Assembly (NCBI GenBank): GCA_038503075.1
Contig: JBCAML010000017.1
Coordinates: forward strand, 124,001 to 188,000
DNA length: 64,000 nt
Direction: 5' to 3'
From: Gyromitra esculenta
Lineage: Eukaryota; Ascomycota; Pezizomycetes; Pezizales; Discinaceae
Notes under the pieces: generated by a model
What the model saw: the letters and a program-made list of their open reading frames with translations, nothing else
Database searches by the model: none
What the model was told of the DNA's origin: nothing
Translations under genes and position numbers: made by a program
Part shown: piece after piece, positions 12,943-24,600 of the stretch
How the letters are laid out: every line of letters starts with the position of its first letter
How positions within the stretch are numbered: position 1 is the first letter of the stretch

Positions 12943-13139
12943 GAAAGCTATCCGAGGATTATGTAAAAGTTTGTTTGAAACCATAGAACTGTTTTAGGCT
13001 CAGCATATTTTTTAAAAATCTGTAAACGTCTTTCTACTCGCCCTTATCGCTGTTCTAATCTTTTCCTCAAGTGACTAACTTAGCTAGAAATGACTAATTG
13101 TAAAAAAAAATCCGAGGTAATAGTTTATATTTCACAGTT

Positions 13140-13213
13140 GGTTTCGTGGTGTAGTTGGTTATCACACCAGTCTAACACACTGGTGGTCCCCGGTTCGAGC
13201 CCGGGCGAAATCA
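13140..13213 (+). tRNA. tRNA-Val (anticodon AAC)
   Basis: The sequence folds as a standard cloverleaf with no intron. The acceptor stem pairs GGTTTCG with CGAAATC, followed by discriminator A. A D-arm is present. The anticodon stem CCAGT/ACTGG encloses the loop CTAACAC, giving anticodon AAC. The T-arm is CCCGG-TTCGAGC-CCGGG, which contains the B-box. A run of four T at 13216-13219 is a suitable RNA polymerase III terminator. The CCA end is not encoded, as expected for a eukaryote. Confidence 0.97.
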
Positions 13214-14166
13214 TCTTTTCCCTCTTGTAACTCTAGAAGCCCAGAAGATTATTTCCGCAATGCAAGGCTTGTTTTAGGTTCATCGATGGTGTCTTCATAG
13301 TCAGCAGTACCTATAACTTCCATATTTTGCTCCTTAGAAACCATTAGTCCCTTTTAAAATCTTGAAGAATACACCTCCTTTAGTTATATCTATTAATTCG
13401 TTAGTGAATGTTTCCAGCTAATAATCTAACGTCCAAGAGACTCCAATAAAGCGATGATACACGTATTAGTGATCCGAGGTAATCTGCTAGGAAAAACTAG
13501 ATGATACATGTAGCCATAGGGGAGGCTGACAGAGATTATCCCGCACCAAACCTAATTTGGTAGACGACTAGAGTCTCTTGCCAAACTTCGAGGCTAGCCT
13601 TGGGCAGCGAATTTTACTAGGTAGTAGGCGAAATGGATATAAATGCTCTAACAAGTTAGGTCTAGCGACTAGACTTAATAAACGCTGCGTACGTTTACCG
13701 ATTTTTCAAGTCGGAAAACTTCAAGTGGCTAGCCTAATGATCAGCATCTATCATTAATAATCAACGACATTATTTTTTTTCGACCTCATATGTTTAAAGT
13801 TGGTTAGATTGAATCTTACTGGTATAGTCTGGGACTCATCGACGAGTGATAATCTATGACGCATCAAGGCAGCTCTGCTTTAAAAAAAAAAGACTCGACA
13901 AGATGGCTCGAATTTATATTCTCGGGGAAATTAGCTTTGCTTCAGGAGATAGATAACTACCCTACCATATTGTTATTTAATGCAGTAAACTAAATCCCTT
14001 ATATTAGTTGCAATCTAGACCCTACTAGTTTCGAAACCTATCTCTCCCAGAAAAACAAGATTAGCAAACAAAATAACCATTCTAACCATCTCAATACCTA
14101 TCTAACAGTTTCTTCTACTCCAACTGTCCAAAAAGTACCATTCATACCAAACTCTAACCAAGCACA
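13214..14166. other. intergenic, no gene recognised
   Basis: About 950 bp of AT-rich sequence between the tRNA gene and the proline-rich ORF. The only pattern I see is a set of short A and T runs. There is no extended open frame. Confidence 0.5.
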
Positions 14167-14769
14167 TCATTCAAGCACTCGTGACCTAAGCCCAGGGCCT
14201 TGAACAGCCTCGTCTTCATCAGATTCCGGCTCAGATTCCGGCTCAGCGGGTACCACAGTCTCTCGGCGGGGCCCAAGCGATGGCTGAATAAACCCTGATG
14301 GCTCTCGTCGTTGAACCTGAGGAGAACGCGTACTGCTCCTAGACTGCAAGCTAGTCTGGCGCCGAACAACCGGCCGAGCTGGCGGAGGAGGCACACAGCA
14401 CTGACACTGTCTCGAAAACCCAGTGTGCTGTGCCGTTTTAGCAGAGCCAAGCGATTCAACTGACGGACGCAGTCCGGGAGGCTGGAGAACGAATGGCGAG
14501 GACTGTCGAGGAGGTTTTGGCGTGGGGCTGGGAAGCTGGGGTCGGAGTCCTGGGGCTTGCGGTTCCTCTGCCGGAGCTTCTGTAGCAGGTGGCTCGGTGG
14601 GCTGGAGGCGGTGTGCGCAGCATGAGCGATGCCTAGGTGAGTGCTGGGTGAGGCTGGCTGATGTGGCTCGGGGCCTGAGAGTGGGGACTGGTGTGGAGGG
14701 TTGTGGTCTGAGGGTAGGAGCCTGTGAGACGTCCTCAGGGTCGGTAGACTGAAGTGGAGTACGGTTCAT
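14167..14769 (-). CDS. small proline-rich protein with PxLRP repeats (tentative)
   Basis: The frame is open from 15009, but the N-terminal part does not look like protein sequence. The Met at 14769 (MNRTPLQSTDPE) gives a 200-residue product of very biased composition (Pro, Arg, Ser, Gln). It contains a recurring motif: PTLRPQP, PTLRPRA, PGLRPQL, PGLRPSV and PGLRSRV. There is a CQCC cysteine cluster and an acidic Glu/Ser stretch (EPESEPESDEDE) before the C-terminus. I recognise no domain. The repeat regularity argues for selection on this frame, while the low complexity argues for caution. It could be a disordered protein or the last exon of a longer gene. Confidence 0.4.
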   Translation of the reverse strand: MNRTPLQSTDPEDVSQAPTLRPQPSTPVPTLRPRATSASLTQHSPRHRSCCAHRLQPTEPPATEAPAEEPQAPGLRPQLPSPTPKPPRQSSPFVLQPPGLRPSVESLGSAKTAQHTGFSRQCQCCVPPPPARPVVRRQTSLQSRSSTRSPQVQRREPSGFIQPSLGPRRETVVPAEPESEPESDEDEAVQGPGLRSRVLE

Positions 14770-17193
14770 GTTTGGTAGTTTGGTTGAGCTGCTATGCTGT
14801 GATTTGTAGGTAGAGTGTTGTTGGAATTTCATCCGGTGGAGAGATGTCCCGGTTTTATAGTCCTTGCTGAGGGCCGGATGAATTTCAAGTTGGAAGTCCA
14901 TGAAATAGCGGTTATGACAACCGATGTGTGTTGGGCCACTTGTTGTCCATTCAAGATAGCTCCCTAGGTAGCAACGGTATGCCTGAATTGCTCCCACAGC
15001 AAATGACAAAACTCTCCCATAGAGATGAAATCAGTGAGAATATCGAACATCAAAGCATGCCCAAAAGCCGACAGAAGCCAAATCGAGAAGCCGATGATGA
15101 AGCGATGGCACACTTGAGCGAGCTGATGGACAGATAAAACTGAATTGCCAATAACTGAATGTAAACCCCCGGGGTGAAGCAAAGATGACGAGAAGAGCAA
15201 GTAGCGCTCTACCTCGACTATTCGCTTTAATTCCCCGGCTATAGCCCTATCCTATCCATTAGCAACTGAAAATCCACATATTCATCCCACAGCTACTTCT
15301 CCCATCCTCCATCCCATTCCATCCCATCCACAACCCCAACCCACGGCCGTCAAGCAGAAAACCGAGAAAATAGCAACCCACACACCCTGCACCCCGCACC
15401 CCGCACCCCGCCTATCAAGCCCTCGGTAGGACCCGCAAAGCGATGATGAAAGCGATGAGCATCGACAGTCCAGAGCCAAAAGAAGTAAACAACCCAGAGC
15501 GGGGGAGGAAGGGGAGTAATAGAGCAAAGTGCAAGTCTTGGCGATCAGTCATAATCGGCTGCACCGCACACCGGCTCTGAGCTCTGACTAAGGTTCATCT
15601 CGCAAATCCATCTCGCAAATCCCATCTGACAGCAGCAGACATGTGCCTGGTTCCTGTCATGACTCAGCTGTCGCAGCCACAGGGGACCGAGTCACGGGTA
15701 AGCATGGATACATGTAGATGCTGGATAGATACACGGAGGGGATGTACTACATATAGCTGGCATGGGTTTAGGGAATCTGGCTATTGGGAGTATACATGTA
15801 GATACATGTGGTTGGGGTGCTATTTATCTTGCGGAGTGGGTGCTCGTCGCGGAGACAGATAGCGGACACGGGATTCGGGCCGGGCACTTCGTATCTAAGC
15901 CTTTGGAAACGAGCGGTTCCCGGAGCTCTGCACTGAAGAGTTCCAGCGCTCCTGGTATAATCACAGATAATCACTCGGAATCAGCACACTAAAGGTTTTC
16001 CTAGCCCACAGCTCGATATTAGCCTCAAGTGCGACCGGATAAGAGCTTAGGATAGATAGCTCTGGGCGCACATGGCTATTTAGCTTATGTAGAGTGCGAC
16101 CAGAGAGAAAGAGACGAACCCTCCCCAGCTACATGGCTTGATGGTTTAATGCTTCTGGCACACCAGGCGATAACTCCAAAAAAGAAAAAGAGCTAGAAAT
16201 CCAGGACCCCAAGCGATCGCGAAAACCAAACCTCGTCCGACAGTAGCTCGTCAACAGCTCTCGTCAGGCTCTGATCCGAGCAGAAGTTTAATCTCGAGCG
16301 CTCAGCCAACCAGATCGACAATCTCGACAATCACGTAATGTCTCAGCTAGATCCACACAGGGACATGGGGGATGGATGGAATTCAAGAAAAAACATTTCT
16401 TCCGAAAAAAAAAAAAGAAAGAAAGAAGGGATGGTGCGACCGAGCTCGTGAGTTACAGATTAACGTGGGGATCATGTAACGATGATGTCTCTACGTTTTA
16501 CAAAGTGCACACAACACTTTTGTGTCCCACTCCCCTCCCTCCCTCCCACTCCCACCCCCCCTCCCCCTCCCACCTCAGCAGAATAAATCGGATTCTTTCG
16601 TGAGGCTCGGAAAATATACCACATGACCATTCAGATTTTGTGATTTTATATGAGGGTTTTCTGCCCCAATAACGTAGGTCGAACCCACCGTTGTTGTAGG
16701 AGGTCGACGAAGATAGGGTCTAACGAACGAAACGGGCCGTCGACATAAAGTGGGCCTGCCAGACGATTATATGTCCTGCCAACTATCACAGAGGCCCAAT
16801 GATGTTTTTCTACACGGCCGTCGATTATGCGGAATATCAAGGGGGTGGCATGTCCAATGGAAGAGTAATCACTGACAGTTGTCACTGGTCGGTGCAGCCT
16901 TTTGGGGAAAGTCATGTGTGTGGCTTCGGGGGGAGTGCGCGACTCATATGATGACACAAAAAGCGTACTCTCTAGTGACTGCTTCCCGAGTAACACTCGG
17001 TTTATGGCTATGGGCAGAATGCTAAACTCGTGAAATGGTGGACCTTGCAGCGGTGGGCTTTGGTGAACCCTAACCCTTGAGGTTATTCAACTTGTGTTTC
17101 TGGCGATCGGTACATACCAGGTTTCGGGGGGGGAAATACCTGCTTCTGAGGAGCAGGGCGGGAGAGGAGCAGGACGGGAGGGCAGGGCAGGAA
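14770..17193. other. intergenic with short simple repeats
   Basis: No gene is supported here. Features seen are three tandem ACCCCGC heptamers (15391-15411), purine and pyrimidine tracts, a C/T-rich tract near 16525-16575, and a telomere-like AACCCTAACCC at 17066-17076. The open frames in this part are short or low-complexity. Confidence 0.5.
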
Positions 17194-17247
17194 AGCAGAG
17201 CAAGCAGAGCAGAGCAGAGCAAAACAACAGAGCAGAGCAGAGCAGAG
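17194..17247. repeat. (GCAGA)n-like microsatellite
   Basis: Imperfect tandem array of the pentamer AGAGC/GCAGA, interrupted by AAACAAC. A related array recurs about 540 bp further on in the leader of the membrane-protein gene. Confidence 0.85.
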
Positions 17248-17783
17248 GATTCTACAGAAGAACACTGGGCGCCCTGGAGCCAAAGCGGGCTCCATGGTCG
17301 CGGAGGGCTCTATTTTAAGCGCCCCCCCCAGATGGATGGCTTGCTCTCTCTCTCAGTACAGATGATGAAACCGATCGACCATCGAAAGCGCTCGGTTATC
17401 CGTCTCAAGATCAGTTCTGAGCTTCTCCAACTAATTCATCCCAATCCCAATCCTCAGAATATCCCCCATATCACTTCTCCATCAACGGCCCCTCGCCTCC
17501 CCCAATTATGTAACTCTCCTCCATTCCGTTTGCAGAACCTCCGCATATCTCCTTCCAATCGCCCTCCGTAATCTGTGTCTGCAGGCCTGCCTGCGATTGG
17601 CCCGCGTGGCTCGGATTGTGATCCCTCACATCGATACGCTCAGCTCATCTGGAACAGTGCCTAGCCGTGTGCCCCAAAGAGGGAGCCGCAGATACCCCCT
17701 GCCAGCCAATTGGTGGACAGCTCAGCAAGAGCTGCGGGGTACCTACCATCACGACCATAGGACGGATACCTCGATACCTAGGT

Positions 17784-17854
17784 AGAGCAGAGCAGAGCAG
17801 GGTAGTGCAGCAGAGGCAGAGGCAGAAGCAGCAAGCAAGCAAGCAAGCAAGCAG
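17784..17854. repeat. GCAGA and GCAA microsatellites in gene leader
   Basis: A short AGAGC array at about 17784-17800 is followed by GCAGAG units and then five GCAA tetramers (17831-17850). It lies upstream of the ATG at 18096, in sequence that is open in the same frame as that gene. It therefore either belongs to the 5' untranslated region or encodes a Gln/Ala/Ser-rich N-terminal extension. Confidence 0.85.
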
Positions 17855-18095
17855 CCAGAGGGTGGGCATAGCTAGGGTTACCTACCCACCACCCACCCAC
17901 TATTCGAAACGAAACCCCCCCCCCTCATACCCAGCCTCCACGATATCTTATCATCGCCCACCCCCAACATCATATCGCTCCATCATCACTGCAGGAACAA
18001 CGTCTCTCCGTCGCGATCAACCTCCACAAATCTTGGACATTCAACTCATATCAAGCCTTGTGCGCCGAGAGAAGATCCGTCCCACAGGCGCAGCA

Positions 18096-20714
18096 ATGAA
18101 CGGCGACGGCGACGGAATAACCCTAGCCGACCACAGCAGACTGCCCCCCCCGCGAGAGGATCCTGACCGCGTTTCGCTCGAAGACCACCTCAACTACCAC
18201 AACCATCACAACCACAACCACAACCCCCAGATGCGCATCACCTCCAACAACATCAACGACCACATGGCTGACTCTTCCCGACTAATGCGACTCTCCCCAG
18301 AACGCACCTCCATCTTCGAGGACCGTCTTTCCCCTGAGCGCGAGCTCCAGGTACCCGCCCCACGACTCTCCCCCTCCCGCCACATCTCCCCCGCGCGCGA
18401 TTCCGTGTCGCCCGAACCGTCCTCTGAATCATCGCACACGCCAGCTCCAACAGCCCTCTCGAACACCCCGCCACCAACAATACCGCCGAGCTCGTTCGCG
18501 TCTTCGACACGCGCCACGTCGACAGCAGGGACGTCAGAAGCTTCGTTCGAGGTGTTGTCAGGATATGACCCGATATCACCCGCAGAACGACATCGGCAAT
18601 GGCAGCGTGAACAGCGGAAGGAAATCTACAATAATAGCGGTAGCGGAGGAGTACCAGCACCTGGATTTCGGCCAAACGCGGATTTACCATTTCCTATCAC
18701 GCCACAGCTATTACGGTATTATCCGTACGGTGGACAACATGCACAACAAACGCACACTACATTGAAGGAGGAGTTTGTGAACGGTTTGCCGGCGCGACGG
18801 TATAGTGAGGCCCAGTACCAGGAGCAGTCTATGTCACCGCCGCCGATACCTAGGGGAGGAGGAGGAGGAGGACAGGGAGTGATGTATGAAAGCAGGTTTT
18901 CTCATAACGGACCGATACAGGGAAGACAGAATGGTAGCGTGGTACCGAATGGACTGAATGCGGCACATTATAGAGGTTCGTCGAGCGAGGTTTCGGTAGG
19001 TGGGAGCTCGTGTAGTGGGATTCCTAGCTTTGCACGCGAGTTTGAAGGTAGAGGTTGGAGGTTCGGTAAGATATTTTTATATAGCTTTTCTTTTTATGTT
19101 TGGAGAGCTTTTTTTTGCCAGTGCCCTTGATACCCTCTTTGAAATACGGCACTCTTCGTTCATAGATTTCCTGTTTGAAAATTTCCTTCCTTTCCCAATA
19201 TTTCTTCCCTGATTCGGGACATTAACATAGTGCTCCCCGAACTCACAGATCCAATCCACACAGAAGCCTCCTCTCACCACTCCTCCCCTCCCGCACCCCC
19301 ATCTTCTAGCTCCTCAGCACCCCAAAAAGAGGAGTCCATAGCATCTATCTACGTCAATGAATTCGCCTCCCAACTTGACCTGCTACTACGGTACGCCAAG
19401 CAGCCTTTCGTCACCATAATGATAGTGGGGTTCTTTGTGTTTCTTCTTTCCATACTAGTCCAGAATTTCTCCGCATCCTCCGTGGAGCCGTGGGGTCCGG
19501 GAAATACCTGGAACTCCTCGTTCTCCGGGAGTACCCGCGCATCGTACGCGGATTTCCCAACGCTGATGAACATAGAGTCCTCGTTCGAGAAGATTGTTGA
19601 TTCCGCGGCAGGAGGCAGCGCGTTAGCCCGCGTCATGAAGCAGAGCGAAATGGCGGTTAGCGATCTATCAACCGTAGTCCGATACTCAGAACTCAAGTGC
19701 AAAGAAACCCTCGCGGAGCGTCTAGATGTGTTTGCGCGTGACGCTAAAGGGAACGTACGCGCGCTACAAGGGTTCGGAAGTAAAGTCGGTGGGGTGTTGG
19801 ATCAGTACGATCTTCCTCCCCTCCCTCATTCCCTTTTTTTGTGCTTTTGCTTTTTTTTTTCCTTTTTCTTCTTCTAGAAAATTACGATAGGTGCGGAAAG
19901 GTTGACTTTTGTTTGGTTGCTGCGCGTTTCTGTGTGGTTGTGTTGTATAAATCATCAAAATAGGTTACTTTCAATAAACCAGTACGCTCTCCGCGAGCTC
20001 ACAATGATAAAACGGGAATCGCAACACCGTCCATTCCTATACCGTCTCTTGACCCCCACCTCCTTCTTCCGCTCATCAAACCACTACTCGAATGAGCCCG
20101 ATGACCCACGCACCCGTGCCCGCGTCGCCGAAACCTTCAACAAGGCCGCCGAAGTACTCGAGTCGAACCTACGCCTCCTTGTGGCTGACGGCGAGACCAT
20201 TTTCGCATCGCTGACTCAGCTGACGGAGCAGCACAAGCCCATCTACGACGAGATTGTGCGCGAGGTGGTAGACATCAAGAAGGAAGAAGCCGTCGTCCTT
20301 TCCTCGCTGTGGACAAAAGTCGGCGGCAACGCCGCACAGCGCAAGAATTTCCGCGAGAACGCAGAGCTGCTGGCCCTGATCGGGAGCTACGAGGAGCAGG
20401 CGCGCGGATACGTAGAGAGCACGGTGCTCGAGCTGGACCGCATGACGGCCGATCTGGAGAACCTGAGGAGGAGGGTCGCGGAGCCGCTGTTGATACCCGA
20501 GAGCAGCGGGCAGGGGAAACGCGGCAGGGACGACGTCGCCAGCATCCCGCTCAGCGTGCACCTCGAGGCTATCGAGACCGCGGTCGAACGATTGGTGAGG
20601 AAGCGCCAGCAGCGCAGGGAGAAGGAGGGGAATTGGTTGAAGAGGTTAAACGACGGAGACGGCGAACGGGGAAGGAAGGATGATATACTGGTTGAAGGCA
20701 CCACCACGGGTTAG
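18096..20714 (+). CDS. single-pass membrane protein with coiled-coil C-terminal half
   Basis: Three exons, 18096-19065, 19231-19804 and 19964-20714, join in phase to a 764-aa protein. The first about 350 residues are disordered: His/Asn-rich near the start, then Ser/Pro-rich with repeated LSPER/LSPSR motifs, then Gly-rich. One transmembrane segment follows at about residues 383-401 (FVTIMIVGFFVFLLSIL). There is no N-terminal signal peptide. After it comes a predicted mostly helical region with heptad-like Leu/Glu/Arg spacing (about residues 440-720) and a basic C-terminus. The topology would suit an endomembrane or nuclear-envelope protein, but I cannot name the family. The first intron has two in-frame acceptors 18 nt apart (after 19230 and after 19248). 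The frame is also open upstream to a Met at 17667, which would add 143 Pro/Gln-rich residues. MNGDGDG at 18096 is preferred because the upstream part looks like leader sequence. Confidence 0.78.
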
Positions 20715-22512
20715 GATTGAAAGGAGGGAGGAGCTAGTTGGGTGGTGGTGGGAATGCAAAGATGGAGTTATAAGGGGTTGTCCAGGAACGAGTGGTGGTT
20801 GTATGAGTACTGCTTTTTGGACGTAAGGTTTTTTTTCCTTCCTTCTTGTTCTATCTTGGTGTTCTATTCTATGCTTTTATTTTTCTTATGTTTTTTTCCC
20901 CCTCGGTTCTTCTGGGTTTTCTTTAGGAGGCGGCTTATCTGATCTGTTTTTACGTATCCTTAGAAAAAGGAAAAAAAGCAAGAGAATCTCTTTTTTTTTC
21001 AACTTCTTTTCTTGAAACCACAATGAGGTTTTTTTTTTTGGAGGCGTAAGAGGAGGAGGGAGGGGATTTGGGTTGTAATCAGTCCCAACTACTTACATAT
21101 TTTTCATGGCTGATGGGAGGAGTATTTTTTTGGATTTGGATTTGTGGAAAGGGGGCGCGTCTTTCCTTTGGTGTACATATATGTACTTGGATCCGGATGT
21201 TTTATCTTTTTTTTGGATGAATTGGGCTTTTTATTTGGTTTCGATACACATACTTAGTTTTTTTTCCTTTATTGCTCTACGGTTCGTGCTTTACGGTTAT
21301 ATGTTTCCATGGTTCTTGGTTGTTTTTCTCTTGTTTCATCCATGTGGCGCGCGGATTTTGTTCTTACTGTTTTAGTTCTTACCTGGCTGTTTCTTTTTCT
21401 CATGGTGTTGCAATTCGGAATTCTGTTTTTTGTTTTAGTGGCTATCGTGTATATCCATTTTTTTTCTTTTTTCGTTTCTTCTTTCTGATCTGGTTCAACA
21501 TTTTATTTTTTCCCTCTCCCGTTCTGTGTTTAGCCCGGAGTCTGTCATTGTTTATTTTTTCTTTTTCTTTTCCTCTTCGTTTGTTACAACACCTCTGTAT
21601 GCTCGATGTACCTACTATACTCCTCTATCTCATTCATGGTGGCAAAAAAAAAAAGGCGTATTGCTGGTTTTTTTGTTTTTTTTTGAGTGATTGTATAGAG
21701 AAAAGGTATATTTATAATATGATTTTGCTATTCTTTGATTGTCTAACTTTGGTGTTGCATGAGCTTTTGCGTTGTGCTGCTTTCCGTGTCGTTGTTTTGT
21801 TGCCCCCATGAATTATCACTCGAAATTTCTGGATCCTCACGCGGGCGGTGAGGTAGGTTATGGTATGTGGGTTACGCTCCTGCAGCAGAGGATGCATATT
21901 CGGTTTGAGGATCTCCATTCTAGCCGTGCCCAGCAGGGCACTGGCCGGGGATTGGCATTGTTTTCACTATTTAACTAGACTTAATAAATTATCTCGTCAC
22001 AAACTCCATCCTCGCGGCACCACGTCCTTCGATACCAAATTTACCGCCATCTTTTGTGAGAATACTTTCCACGATTTACGTAAGGCACGATGGAGAAAAC
22101 CAGGATCTGGCTACGATTTCGTGAGACCGTAGTTGTGGCAGGGCGTCAGTGCTATGTGACTCATTCTGTGGCGTTTGTCCTGGTGTCACTGCGAAACATT
22201 GCAGGTGGCTTGGTCGTATATCGTTTGGAGTCATAGGTCTAAAACTGGACTGTCTTTTCTCGAGGTCTTTCTCTGTTTTATTAGATATGGTTAGAGTAAA
22301 TAATATGGCCCTCCAGTGACTCCGCTAGATATTGCGTGCATGATGTTTCGTGGAATTAGGCAGGAACTCGAGATCCAAAGGAATCTCCACGATAAAGCAA
22401 GGGCAAAGGACAGATATGTCTTATCCCGCCAAACCCTTAGCCTTGTGCAATTTTTGGCATGAGTTTAAATCGCTCGCTGAGACTTTCGAGACTTGTTATA
22501 TAAAGCGTTGTA
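20715..22512. other. long T-rich trailer and intergenic DNA
   Basis: From about 20825 to 21790 the plus strand is strongly T-rich, with many runs of 6-10 T and few A. It begins about 110 bp after the stop codon of the membrane-protein gene, so part of it is probably the 3' untranslated region. Open frames in it encode Phe/Leu/Tyr-rich strings that follow from the base bias and are not credible proteins. The remainder up to the MITE shows no gene. Confidence 0.5.
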
Positions 22513-23022
22513 CAGTAGACTCTGGCTATAAGAATACGGTCGGGACTGGGATATCATATTCTTATAGGTCATTTATTCTTAAAGAGAAAATCGAGTGATA
22601 ATGCATGATGCATGTGATACCCTTACTTAATTACTCTCGGGAGCCTTGAAAATTAGAGTAATCTTGCTTTGCACCTGGTTTCCCAAGTTTCGGGTTTTTT
22701 CATCTCAATCTCACCCTTTAATTTCGTTAATAAGGTGAGGGTATCTGACGATCACTTTATTGTAGTGGGTGTGATCGGTTGTGGGTATTGATTATTTTGA
22801 ATAGCTGAACAACACAACATTTCAGGTTGTTGCCCCTATTCCATAACCCTAACCCTTCTTGTCCTATAAGAATACACTAACAAATTTTTCCACAGCTCGA
22901 AGAATATTCCTAACTAAAATTATTCTTATTCTCTCATATAAATATTGGCCGGACCGGGAAGTCATATTCTTATAGTGTGTTTACTCTTATTCACAGTATT
23001 CTTATAGCGAGAGTCTACTGTA
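22511..23022. mobile_element. pogo/Fot-like MITE with 25-bp TIRs and TA duplication
   Basis: The element runs from 22513 to 23020 and is flanked by TA on each side. The left end reads CAGTAGACTCTGGCTATAAG, continuing AATAC. The right end is its reverse complement with 24 of 25 positions identical (CAGTAGACTCTCGCTATAAG then AATAC). This TIR style and the TA target site are those of Tc1/mariner-pogo (Fot-type) elements of ascomycetes. Subterminal copies of TCATATTCTTATAG occur near both ends in the same orientation. No transposase frame fits in about 0.5 kb, so it is non-autonomous. A telomere-like TAACCCTAACCC lies inside (22844-22855). Confidence 0.82.
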
Positions 23023-24600
23023 ATTGAAAGCGAAAGGATATTCTTTTGAGTATCACGCATATGAGAACTCATTTCCCTACCAAAATTCAAGCTACCATTT
23101 GTAGGATAGTATAACAGAGAGGTCAGTGATTCCGTACAGGCGTTGATCAATCGACTGTAGCAAGAAAAGAAGAGAAGCTAAATGCAACCACGACCCTTAC
23201 TTTGTCACAGACTGTATAATATGGATTTTTATTTCATTTTATTGTTAAATCATAGTTTCATTATTTAAATAGAAACAAGAATATCACATACAACAGAAGT
23301 TATGGCGTGAACAAAACCCTCAATAATATGGATAAAACCCTTACCTTATATATACACGTGATACATTCCCAACAACACAGCTAGGTTTTCAACTCTCCTA
23401 TGATCTCCGCCGCTTGTAGAAAAAAGAAACTCCCTCAAATCTACCTCGTTACTAAGCTAGCGCCCCGAGACTTCATTGCCTGGCTGGAGAGACGGATTCT
23501 TGTCTTTATCCTCCCATCCTATTTCTATGTCACTACCCCCTCCAAACTTTATTCGAGCCTCATAGGGTTCTCTTTCACTGCACGCCGTCAATCTGTTTAA
23601 TAGATCGATTATACCTGCGAGACCCAGTGAATGATGGCATTTAACCAAATCGAAGAGGTTGGGGCACAGATGAATAAGCTAAAACACTAACTTCTTTGGT
23701 TAACTTTTACAGCCAGTCTAGTACAGTTAAATAACAGTGCCAGAGCTTCTTAAAGACATAACACCCCAAAAATGCTATTCGCCAAAAGACTAAAGGTTAA
23801 TATCTTCAAAATTAGCTAGTGATAGCAACATGAGCAAAGGAATTGACCAGAGTTAGGGCTTATCTAAGCGTTAGCCCTCTCTCTTACTAATGTGGAGCAG
23901 TATTTTCACCACCAACTAACCCAAATCTGGTGAGTAAGCCGAGGGAGAGACCACATCGATTAAATCCGGATCCGTGCGAGACACCAGCAAAAAAAATTCC
24001 AAAATAGACGATCTTACACGATCATGGGAACTTAAGCTTAAAGTTGGTTTTGTTTTAAAGGATTATCGAGTTTGCTTTATGTAGCTATTCACCGACAGAA
24101 TGAAAGGGAAAAATACGACGTGCATGTAGTTCGGAGTCGTATCGCTGATCTAGAGCAGCCAGTCAGTTCCAGATATTAACATTTAAGTTTATTTACCAAA
24201 GATGCTAGAGGTGGGGCTTTAAGAATCTGTTTACTCAAAATAAAGGTCTACAACTAACAGAAAACCAAGTCAACGGTCATCTATACCTTACAGTAGTACA
24301 TTCACACCAAAGCTTGCACCAAGACACATATGGCCAACGTATTTCCCAATTTACAAACCTAGTGCCATTACCCTTTCCCTAAGGAAACCCGAAATGGTAA
24401 ATGCTAAGACCAGGGCGAAAAAAATACAGAATATACATACAAAAGAAAAACAAAACCTTTAATGAACTCCTTACATAAATCCATAACCCGACTCAATAAT
24501 TACACCTGAATCACAAGTATTACAAATACATTCTCTTCCGCCCGACTTCGCCAGAGTGTTGACGCAAATTTACTACCTGCAAGCAATAACACTCAAATTC
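23023..24600. other. intergenic, no gene recognised
   Basis: About 1.6 kb between the MITE and the 3' end of the Cys-rich membrane-protein gene. I find no long frame, structured RNA or second copy of the MITE ends. Confidence 0.5.

Noticed and set aside
13214..14166. Possible second tRNA or 5S rRNA near tRNA-Val
   Set aside because: No further B-box or cloverleaf was found in the flanking sequence.
17194..17854. CRISPR-like or minisatellite array
   Set aside because: The repeats are simple 4-5-bp microsatellites with no spacer structure.
21106..21811. Open frames of 89 and 179 codons with many Phe, Leu and Tyr, looking like membrane proteins
   Set aside because: They lie in a strongly T-rich stretch. 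Any frame there encodes Phe/Leu/Tyr, and no start context, splice structure or family supports them.
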